A DNA stretch of 64,000 nt, from the NCBI RefSeq assembly GCF_901709675.1, contig NC_051104.1:6245501-6309500 (forward strand), in the 5' to 3' direction. The notes below the pieces were generated by a model that was given only the letters and a program-made list of their open reading frames with translations, did no database searches and was not told the origin of the DNA. The DNA is from Syngnathus acus. Taxonomy: Eukaryota > Chordata > Actinopteri > Syngnathiformes > Syngnathidae. The translations under genes were made by a program, and so were the position numbers. This document shows, in pieces, positions 1 to 13,722 of this stretch (within the stretch, counting starts at the first letter, position 1; each line of letters begins with the position of its first letter).

Positions 1-231
1 CTATGAATTGTACAGCTGCAAGAGTTGAGAAAAAAAAAATTGTCCGCCCCGCATGGAAGAATTTTCATATAGGGGGAGGAACTTAAGGAACTTTGAGTTA
101 TTGGAAAGGTAATCACGGTGCGTGCACACAATTTTGAGGTTTAAATTGAAGGTAAAAAGGAGTTGAGGAAAAATATATCGAATATTTTGACGCTATCATT
201 TATCATATGCACTTTTTCATTCTATTCTCAG

Positions 232-1430
232 GCAAGTGATCAGGCCCCACAGCGGCCATTAGCTGCAAGTGAAGAACAGGTATGTGCCACCTTTTTAAAA
301 TCATCTGTCCACATCCTTCTCAAATGCTTATGTGAAGATGAAAATGAAATTAAGTATAGCCAGGCTGCAGATTGTAATCATCTGTACACCGTGAAGTGCA
401 AAACAGCGACATCAACGCTATTAAGATGAGATCAGTGATACATGTTGTAGTTGCAATAAAGCTATAGCGCTGTGACCATGGAAACATGGTGGAGCCCAGA
501 TGAGCAATCTGGCTTCTTGGCAGCTTGGAAATATAAAATGACATGATGCATGTTCCAATTATGTCGGCGACAAATAAGCATCGATGTGTTGAAAAATGGC
601 CACAATCATTGTAATGTAGGTCAAGGGCAATCACAGTGAGCCCTAGCGTCACAACTAGGGAAGGTCAATGATTTTATTTGAGTTTGAGCTCAGGTCAGCG
701 AGGGATGAAAAGGAAGGATCCTTTTTTTTTTTTTTTTTTTTTTTTGCAGAAAATAATGAATTATTGATGAAGCCAAGAAGCAGCAGCGGTGTAATAAATT
801 GACCACAAAATCCAAATTGGAAATCTGTTGCCTCTCATGCTGACAGTCCATTTGTTAAGGTACAGGCGGGATCAATAACATTTCCTTGTTTATGGTCTGA
901 TCAATGTAAAATGCAGGAAAAGATTTTTATGACTGTGAATAAATGGACTTGGATGGCTAATAAAGGCAAAGTAACAGGATTTAGATAAATGCTGGTGCCA
1001 TTCCAGGTCATATAAAAATCCACATGATTGTGTCACGTTGTAGGTTCTATTCAGGCATAAGAGACAGTTGGAAAGAAGAAGCCACGCCCACCCGAGTCAC
1101 GCCAACCTTCCTGGCGCTTTCACTGTAAAAGGCTTTCCAAACAGTCTCATCCAGGTAAATCCACACACTTTCTGTGTGCATACGTGCAAGCAAGCGTGTA
1201 ATTGCCGTGTCAACCCTCCTCCAGGCTGACAGGTCCAGGCGACACTTGGCTCCAGCGGCGCATAAGAAGAAGAACAAGCGTAAATCCCGAGTCGGCTCCT
1301 TTTCCCTCCTTAGCAACGATAAGAAAGCCAACCCCCTACAGGTGAGTCTCCATGACAACCCCAGAGTCCATACACAGCTGGGGCAAAGAGCCTTGTTGTG
1401 CAGGCTGGATCAATGTAAGCAGCCAGTGAT

Positions 1431-1473
<43 letters not shown>

Positions 1474-1714
1474 GGCTCTCGAAACATTTGAATATGAACG
1501 CTTACGGTGGGCTTCTCCTTCAGGTGATCAGAGCGAGAAGACAGGTGAAGAACGAGCAGCCCAAGTCCAGTCGCACTGGGACTTTCTCTGTCCTGGTGAG
1601 TCATCATCCTAACGTCATTTTCTCCCTCCGTCCAAAACATCCATTCTCATAAGATGTGTGTTTTCTGTCCAGGGAGATCGGCAGAACAGAATGGAAGAGC
1701 CAAAAGAAGCATAA
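232..1714 (+). CDS. 3' exons of an unidentified small basic protein (5'-partial)
   Basis: Four phase-0 exons can be joined: 232-279, 1225-1341, 1524-1595 and 1673-1714 (stop TAA 1712-1714). Each has a pyrimidine-rich AG acceptor and a GT donor, and a poly(A) signal follows at 2021. The joined tail is 92 residues, very basic, without cysteine or a membrane segment. It contains two furin-like sites (RSRR in the second exon, RARR in the third) and two related words, RVGSFSLL and RTGTFSVL, near the ends of consecutive exons. The start lies left of the window or in an exon I cannot see; the hydrophobic reading just before 232 has no ATG and is probably only the splice pyrimidine tract. The last three exons are better supported than the first. 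I do not recognise the family. A secreted peptide precursor or a basic cytoplasmic tail are both possible. Confidence 0.42.
722..745. repeat. poly-T run
   Basis: About 24 consecutive T inside the first intron of the partial gene at the left edge. It could be the tail of an old minus-strand retroposed sequence, but no body of such an element is recognisable beside it. Confidence 0.8.
1432..1471. repeat. (CA)n microsatellite
   Basis: About 20 CA units between the second and third exons of the partial gene. Seen directly. Confidence 0.95.
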
Positions 1715-2020
1715 AGACAATAATAGAATAGTGCTATGTTGTTATGGTGGTTGAGTCAGCATACACAGGAAAAGATCTTAGAAGGAAACAAATCACAAAC
1801 CTACAAGCAGGAAATTGCTTCGTGTGTGTCCATCATGACTGTTTCAACTCTAAGATAGTCTATTGATCCGTTAGCAATGATATGCTAATCTAATATGTAT
1901 ATGCCTGCATGTTACGAAAACACTTAGCAATGCATGAGGCATTTTTGTTCATGACTATTATATTTTATCAGATATTGAGGGCTATATTTTTGCAGAAATG
2001 TTTTGTTATTGTGAGTTTTC

Positions 2021-2026
2021 AATAAA
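2021..2026 (+). terminator. poly(A) signal of the left-edge gene
   Basis: An AATAAA hexamer about 310 bases after the TAA at 1712, followed by a G/T-rich stretch. Its position fits the 3' end of the transcript carrying the 232-1714 exons. Confidence 0.55.
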
Positions 2027-5000
2027 GATTTAGTTGGGGGGAAAAAAATGTGTCCTCACGCCTCGTTACAGATTTTATTCGGGAGACTACGCCCACACTT
2101 GAACACTCAGTGTACCATTAAGCCATCTTAATGCAGCGTACTAGTTCCTGAGACACTAGCATACATTGGCCACTCTGGCATCTGCAGAATTGCCTCATAA
2201 AAGCAAAAATCAAAAGCTTCAGTCTCCAATTACAGATGCCAACGTTGCAGGTACACTTGAGGGTTTGAAGAGAGGGGAGGGCACCAGATGTAGGGGGGGA
2301 AAAAATTGCAGTTTGGACCATCTGTTTCATGCATCATATTACATCTATTCAAATATCTCATGTCACTTTTAATTCATTTGCCCACAAAATGGAAACAGTG
2401 TGGTCCAGACCAGCAGATTAGGCTGGAGTGCTTCTGCAGGACACTGACGTCAATGCGCGCACATTAACCGGAGCTTGAACAACAACTCTGCCTATTTACA
2501 GCGTCAGGGTGAGCCGAGATTCAATAAATCACCCAATGAGTGATGGGTTGGAAATAAACCATGCAAGGCTGATATCTAAAAGAGGATCGTCGCAAAACCC
2601 CCATCTGAGCCAACATTGCAAGACAATACCAAAGAACTGTGTGACTCATCCACCAGTCATTTACCAATCAAAGCAAGCGGCCATTAGGATGCTTTTGAGG
2701 GTTCTTCCATGCAAGTGAAGGAATTACCTGACACTATATTATTCCCAGCAGAAGCGCATTAGTGATACTGAATATGCTCCGTCTGATCTACTGGAGTCAT
2801 CACACAACCTGGATTAGCAGGATGTGAGCGGTCGCCTTGGTTACAAACAAATATGGGATGCCAAAAACAGTGCCGCTCTACAAATAACCAAGGTCTTATT
2901 TCTATTCACAGGCATCCAGAGCTATGTGGCCTCAATTCGCGTCCTCCACAAAATGTAGTTGTACTAAAAGATGAACAGTATTTTTTTGTGCTAGTGCAAA
3001 CTGGATAAGTTTAAGACCACCTCAAAACGTAAAAGTAATAATAAATTATATAATAATTATTATTATTATCATGATCATTATAAATGTTATTATATCGTTA
3101 CATCATTATATAAAATATAATAGCATAAAAATTTTTTTTTCTAACGACATTATGAAAGCTTATGCGTTTAGGTTAGAGTAAAAAAAAAAAAATCCCTGCC
3201 TTCCACATACACTGTCAGAAGAAAGGGTACAGACAAAGCCTACAGGGTTGAAATCATTAATTACAGTTTGTAGTTAGAAGACACAAACGATCAAAAGGAC
3301 CATGTCAGTACGTTCTTGTTTACATGTGAGGGTACAAACAAGTCAGACAAGTGACTTTCAAAAGAGCCCATAGTTATACTGACTGCATTTTAAAGACATC
3401 GTTCTTCTCTAATAGAAACAAACAGGTGGAAGTGCTACTAGATGGCTTCCATCTAGTGGAGAATAGTGTCATTACAACTGAAAACTGAGCCATTCCCTCA
3501 TGACTGGGCCAATTGTTGAAAAGGGTGTTCCATCACACACCATTTTTCTGGGTCGTGCCAACAAACAGTCGACCGGTGTTAGGAAATGGTATTTGCAAAT
3601 TTCCCGTATGGCATGAACGTAGTGAGCGGACTTTACGGTCAATGTGCTTTGCAGGCTCCAGAAACCACCGCTTAAGTGTTTGTCGCCTGTTGCCGAAAGC
3701 CTCTCATCATAAACAACATGACGAGCATTCAAGTCTAAAACAAGTTTGGGACTTGTGATGATTCGCCAAATGCGGTATTTCAAAGCGGTTTCGTTAACAT
3801 CTCCTCACGTCCACCATGACAGTTCGAATTGAATGATGGCAACGAGGGGAAGACTGAAGTGACACTGGATGCGCTCCGTAGAAATGGAAGCCTAAACCAA
3901 CCTCACTATACAATCAAAATCTTACTGTCATTTCATCCTAGCATCAAAGCGTCGAATGTTTTGAGCGTATTTCCTGTGTGATTTTGTGGTGATTGACAGT
4001 AAAGACGAGGTATTCCCTTTCCAGTGTCCGCGCTGTGAATCCCTCTCATCTATTTTGGAGCTGACCGCATACTGTGACCACGCGTTCAAGCTGGATTGGT
4101 CTTGTTCCCCTTTTCTCATCTCCTGCCGCCTCCCATCCAATCAGACACACAAGAGGGGTCGTTGTCTTCCCTCAACCCCGCTTCACCCTCCCTCCCTTCT
4201 TTCTTTTCGCCTGACACCACTCCTCCCATAAGTGCCCCGGGCCCGCCAAAACCATCCAGCAAATGGTGTCACAGAAGCATCACTCATCTTGCTCTGGCGA
4301 TGAAAGCATGAAAACAAGAAAGCATAAAATGATCCATCGGTTGCACGGATGTGTGTGGGAGTATTTTTTACTTATATAAAACAAAACAATCTAAAGCATG
4401 GTCATCACTGTCAATTTTTGAATGAAATATCGTGATTCCCTTTTTAGATTGCTGTCCGTTTTTTATATTCCCACGGCAATGTTATCGTCGAAAAATGGAG
4501 TATTTATTGGTTGAAAATTGCGGACTTGGCCTCCAGCTGCCTGCTTTGTCAATATCACTTAGTTTAGGTGACAACAAAACCTCTAAATCCAGGAGTGATT
4601 TGTTTGATTAACCACAATTAAATGTACTTGGCCAATCAGGAACAAGCGTTGATTACAATGTCGACACAATTGCCTAAATTAATCTGTGGGAGATTGATTT
4701 GCTCCAATATGGTCACACACGAGTCCAGTAGATAGATGAACCTTGCTCTAAATCTGATTAATTTTTTTTAAAACAGAACATATAAAACATGGTGCTACAA
4801 ATTAAATTTTTACTGAGTTGAAGAAGTCTTAATTAAACAAAAAAATAATAATTATTGGTTCCTCTAATGTGATTCATTGCTGCATAACCTCACGAGAATT
4901 TAGTAAGAAACGCATAGAAAAGCAAATCAGCACTGTAGCATATTCAGTGACTGCTCTTAATTGACGGAAAAGATGGTGGCAAGTGACAACACACCCTCAA

Positions 5001-5047
5001 ACGACTCAGCGATTACCATATTTGGGGTCAATGAGGCTGGTACTGTC

Positions 5048-5061
5048 CCACTAGAGGGCGC
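5048..5061 (+). promoter_or_regulatory. CTCF-like motif, plus orientation
   Basis: CCACTAGAGGGCGC fits the vertebrate CTCF core (CCRSYAGRKGGCRS) at every position. This is a motif match only; occupancy is not shown. Confidence 0.45.
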
Positions 5062-6206
5062 CGTTCCCCTAAAAAATGTGTTTTATAATGAATGTAAGGC
5101 CAGGAAAAATGATCAGAGCAATTCTGTTGATTGCGTTCCCCTTTTTCTCTGTCTGTGCACTTGATAATGAAAAAAGAAATCACATCAGACAGTAAGGAGA
5201 CACCAAAGTAACAGCAGGATGTGAAGAGTATGGGTGAGTCAGAGACGAGACAAGCAGGAAGGTCCGAACTTTGAGCATGGCAAGCAAGGGTGGAAATCCA
5301 CTGACCGTGAGGTATTTCTGATGTGGCCGCAAAGTGGGAAAGGAAGCTTGGAGGTAGGACGAGAGCAGACAGGGAGGGCAGCTTGGGTGGTACAAAATGT
5401 AGCTTTTGTCTCCTTTAAACATCACCTCACCGACTCGTTTCATCCCGTGCGTGTGAAAATTACAAAGTCTTTATGTGCCGTTTCTGAAAACAAGGGTGGA
5501 ACAATAAATTCCTATAACATTCCTCAAAGGCTAGAGACTCATGGAATCTCTGAGGCAGGAAATATTATGAATTAGAAGCAGCATGAGGTCATCGTCTGTA
5601 AGTCTACAAGCCACTTCAAGGGGCTCTGGTAAAGAGCAAAACTATATTGGGGAAGTGGCTGCAGAAAGAAACCTGCTCTGGTTTGCAAAGCTTGACTTCA
5701 TCCCATCTGTGTCACATTCCATCTCTTTGCATGTTGAAAAAAACTCACAAGTCAACTAAAGAGCTCAATTATAAATAATTCATCAAGTTGAATATCACCA
5801 TGACCACCGTGTTAACAGGCTTGATGCTTGTTGGCCGAAGGAAGTACGAACTCCCTGTGAATTTTGATTCCTAACTGCAAAGCCGATGGCTCTTCAGATG
5901 TCCTGGAGGGGAATCAATCATTTTGTCAGCCTTTCCGGCACTGCAGCATTCAAAGAGCTTTATCAGCATCTCTGTAACCAAGGCAGCACAACAGACAATT
6001 TGTATGCAATCCAGTTAAACTGCTTATAGGGCATGTCACCATGACATATTGGCGGGGGTCTAAATAAAGGATCCTTTCTAAGGTTATGAATAAATTACCT
6101 TAAATATATCACATTTCCAGATATCATTTTTTGTAAACGCTACTATTTTTGTGTCCGCAGATAACTCTGGCTGTAGACTTGTGGTCATAGTGTTTTCTCG
6201 TAAACA

Positions 6207-6220
6207 CCGCCCTCTAGCGG
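6207..6220 (-). promoter_or_regulatory. CTCF-like motif, minus orientation
   Basis: On the minus strand the word is CCGCTAGAGGGCGG, a full match to the CTCF core consensus. It lies just beyond the 3' end of the SPAG16-like gene and faces the motif at 5048. Confidence 0.45.
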
Positions 6221-6263
6221 CTTTATGAAGAAAATACAACAACAGGTACCAAGAATGAATTAT

Positions 6264-6269
6264 TTTATT
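6264..6269 (-). terminator. poly(A) signal for the SPAG16-like gene
   Basis: AATAAA on the minus strand, about 65 bases after the stop at 6332. A second copy (6328-6333) overlaps the stop codon and is less likely to be used. Confidence 0.45.
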
Positions 6270-6331
6270 CAGGGGAATTCTTGTCCTTTTAAGACCATAC
6301 TAAAAATAACAACAATAAATGTATTATTTTA

Positions 6332-7213
6332 TTAAGTAACTTGTCTTAACCTATGTGAGCTTCTCATGCAGCTGTTGGTTTTCTGCTCCTTATCTCTTGG
6401 CACAGTGGGGGGACACGGTTGACTTTGAGCAAGGTTCAGCACCTTGTCTCTCCCCAGAGCAGCCCGCATAGTCTGCTCGACAAGGACCTGAAGCTTGTCG
6501 TCCATTCTCCGGAGTGCAGACTCGTACGTGTGGCACTGGGACTTGAGTCTCCTCGTATCCTCCAGCAGTCTGTTATTCTCCTGGCTTGCACGCTTGCGCT
6601 TCATAAACTCCGCGTCTCGGGCCTTCTGCACCCTCGCCAGGGTCTCGGCCGAGGTGGAGGCTGCCAGCTGGTATTCCTTCCTCTCCCGTAGCGCATTCTT
6701 CAGTTCGTTGTGCAAACGCTGGTTCTGGATGTGAACCTCCGGAACCTCGCCGAAGCGCTTGGTATGCAGCAAGCCCTTCTGCACCATCACCGTCCACTCC
6801 GTTTGGAAAGTGTTAAGGGTTTCTGTCATCCTCATTTGACTGAGAAAATTGCGTACAAACTCGTCCGCAGTGATGCGCGGTTCGGAGGCGCTTGTACCGG
6901 TCCCGGAGGAATCTGTTTGAGGTCTCTTCAACCGCTCATTTATAGTTTGGACTGTAGCTTCCAAATCTTCTTCTCCTTCTGTAAAGCTGCAGTAGTCATC
7001 ATCACCAATGTCGTTATCACCATCTTCATGATTTTCTTCATCTTCTTCTTCTTCATTATCAGTAGGCCTTACATCACCATTCTCATTACCACCATCATGA
7101 TCATCATCACCGACACCATTAGCACCACCATCATCATCATCATCATCGTCATCAGCATCATTATCTTCTTTACGATCAGGATCTTGTTCCATTGGGTTAT
7201 CGTCTGGATTCAT
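6332..7213 (-). CDS. SPAG16-like protein, N-terminal coiled-coil part only, intronless
   Basis: A single 293-residue frame. I chose the ATG at 7213 because the longer frame begins at GTG. Residues about 8-85 are a very acidic low-complexity stretch (runs of D from GAT/GAC repeats, then E-rich, ending EGEEDL). Next comes a block matching vertebrate SPAG16, the axonemal central-apparatus protein: a LisH-like segment with FVRNFLSQMRMTETLNTFQ, then a heptad-rich coiled coil to about residue 270. Known SPAG16 continues into seven or so WD40 repeats; none is present here or downstream, and the frame ends at TAA after a short unrelated tail. The human gene spreads this region over several exons, so an intronless copy suggests retroposition of a partial or alternative transcript. 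It shares a 339-bp upstream region with ndufb4. The homology to SPAG16 is from recalled family sequence; whether it is functional is inferred from the open frame. Confidence 0.7.
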   Translation of the reverse strand: MNPDDNPMEQDPDRKEDNDADDDDDDDDGGANGVGDDDHDGGNENGDVRPTDNEEEEDEENHEDGDNDIGDDDYCSFTEGEEDLEATVQTINERLKRPQTDSSGTGTSASEPRITADEFVRNFLSQMRMTETLNTFQTEWTVMVQKGLLHTKRFGEVPEVHIQNQRLHNELKNALRERKEYQLAASTSAETLARVQKARDAEFMKRKRASQENNRLLEDTRRLKSQCHTYESALRRMDDKLQVLVEQTMRAALGRDKVLNLAQSQPCPPTVPRDKEQKTNSCMRSSHRLRQVT

Positions 7214-7552
7214 AGTAAGGCAAAAAAACAACACTATGCCTCCTTGAGCAGCATCATTCTTAATTCAACCAGAGTTGTAAATCCACCAACAAAATGTGGC
7301 AACGTCCAAAAAACATCGTCAGCTCTCGTCGAATATATTTAAGTCGACAAACGTGGTGACGTTCGTATATCATCGCGTCACAACTTGTTCATGACTTTTC
7401 TGTCGGATTTCTCGGTCGTTTCCGTTGTTGTTGTTACCGGTTTCCATGGAGACGGCAGATGAGTTCACGCGAGATGTCGCAAAATTGCGTCACTGGCGAC
7501 GCAAACCACGCGAGAGTTTTGTCTTCTCGCTTTCCGTCGTCAGCTAACTGTC
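7214..7552. promoter_or_regulatory. bidirectional promoter of the SPAG16-like gene and ndufb4
   Basis: Only 339 bases separate the two start codons, which point away from each other, so both promoters must overlap here. At 7433-7453 stand GTTACC and GTTTCCATGGAGAC, the second resembling an imperfect RFX X-box (GTNRCC-AT-RGYAAC) of the type found in ciliary genes. There is no TATA box; the ndufb4 side is CpG-containing. Regulation by RFX is inference. Confidence 0.5.
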
Positions 7553-8640
7553 ATGGCGGACTACCGAGAAGCGCCCTTGGCAACACGACCAAAAACATTG
7601 GACCCAAATGAATATTTTAACCTTTCGCCCGAGTATCGAAAGGCTGAGGAGGCCAGGGCGAAATTGCGGGCGAATCTGAAGAGGCAGTACCAGATGCAAC
7701 TTAACAACCCGCATAGAAAAGAACTGATTGTAAGTACCGAGCTAACAGTGTCAACCTTGGACAAACAGTCAAGCTAACATGCTAACCTTGTTGACAAATC
7801 AGTAATATAAAACATGACGTTATGGAAATCAACAGTTGCTATGGGTTTCAAACAATATACTGAAACGTGGAAGAAATGTCAGTACTCACCCAGAGAGGCT
7901 TCATTGTTTATCAACTTTGACGTTGCTGCACTTTTCGGATGTCTTCAATTGATGCTTAAATCTTTGTTTGCTGCTGGAAACTAGTCTTCAGTCAAAAATA
8001 TCCACAAACAAACTCATACGGGATTAAATTCCTTGAAATAACTGTGACCATTCAAACTCCGTCACTATAACTTACAAACTTGAGAACGTATTTGTTGTGG
8101 GGGGATTGTAGAAGTATTTGAAATGCTAAATGCATTTTTCATTTAAATGGACGCACCAGTGCAAGAAACGTGTTCAATCAACCTCCTGTTAAGCACAACT
8201 CAAAATAGTTGAAATGTCGGGAATAAAAAGCTAAATTCCAATTTAAAAAGTGCATAAAAATATTGTAAGTAGGACAGACATTTCGCTCCTGCGCTGAGCG
8301 TGTTTTAAAAACTTTTTTTTGTGTGTCACAGGAAGATCCCGCCCTGACACGCTGGGTGTTTGCCCGTGGAAACCCCTACGAACACTTCAAGCCCACCTTC
8401 AAGACATCTCTGTTGGGTACCATGTTTGGGGTTTTCCCACTCGTCTTCTTATACTACGTCTTCAAGACGGACAGGGTATGCACTAGTTGGTTGTTTTAAT
8501 TTAATGGCTTGATTATTGATACGGTATGTATACGCTGCTTTGCCTCATCATACTTTATGTTGGTTGTTTCTCCGCAGGACAATCGAGAAAAACAGATTAA
8601 AGACGGAACTCTGGTACGCAAGTTCAATTTGACATCATGA
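7553..8640 (+). CDS. ndufb4: NADH dehydrogenase (ubiquinone) 1 beta subcomplex subunit 4
   Basis: Three exons, 7553-7729, 8332-8475 and 8578-8640, all phase 0, give 127 residues (human 129). The protein is an accessory membrane-arm subunit of mitochondrial complex I. The N-terminus carries the family's [19 protein letters not shown] segment, then a charged helix. A single membrane segment falls at about residues 86-103 ([18 protein letters not shown]), followed by a short basic tail ending in KFNLTS. The ATG at 7553 is the first after a GC-rich leader. Its downstream neighbour hgd is convergent, the same pairing as on human 3q13.33. All junctions have GT-AG signals and join without frameshift. 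Confidence 0.96.
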
Positions 8641-8692
8641 GATTCACTGTACAAAGACCATCCTGTCTCGTGTTTTGGTGTGTGTAATTATT

Positions 8693-8698
8693 AATAAA
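8693..8698 (+). terminator. poly(A) signal of ndufb4
   Basis: AATAAA 53 bases after the ndufb4 stop codon. Confidence 0.7.
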
Positions 8699-8699
8699 A

Positions 8700-9055
8700 G
8701 AAATGTCGACTGTCATACACGTTTTGGGTTTATTTGATGAGAACAAGGTGAATGCTGGGGAGAATTGCAATTAATTAATTGGATACACGTCATGGTGGAA
8801 TGACTCATGAATAAACAGCTTTATGGGATGACAATATTTTTTTTACCCATCCAATGAAGTTATTCCAATAAAAAAAAATGTGAAGATGGATGGATGGGTA
8901 TATAGTAAGTACTTCAAATGATCTTGTCAAAAGCCACAAGCATAGAATAGTGAATACAGAGAAAATGAATGGATATATACTTTTTGGGGTATCATTAAAA
9001 TATTTTTAGCTTTAGCATAGATTTTAATTGGCCCCGTTATGTCGTTACCCGTAAT
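8700..9055. other. convergent intergenic gap between ndufb4 and hgd
   Basis: About 355 bases holding both 3' ends. A minus-strand AATAAA at 8729-8734 may serve hgd, which would give it a 3' UTR of about 330 bases. Nothing else is recognised. Confidence 0.5.

Positions 9056-13722
<4,667 letters not shown>

Larger units (their letters stand above)
2030..6263. other. intergenic stretch, no gene recognised
   Basis: About 4.2 kb without a supportable gene. Short open frames here have no homology that I recognise and no splice context. The stretch holds AT-rich low-complexity DNA around 3035-3145, an 11-bp-arm imperfect palindrome at 3435-3459, and two strong CTCF-like 14-mers at 5048 and 6207 listed separately. 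Confidence 0.6.

Noticed and set aside
163-231. Hydrophobic signal-peptide-like reading before the exon at 232
   Set aside because: No ATG in frame; the hydrophobicity is explained by the T-rich tract preceding the splice acceptor.
6710-7342. 210-residue plus-strand open frame rich in I, T and F
   Set aside because: Antisense of the acidic repeat tract of the SPAG16-like gene; low-complexity translation with no homology.
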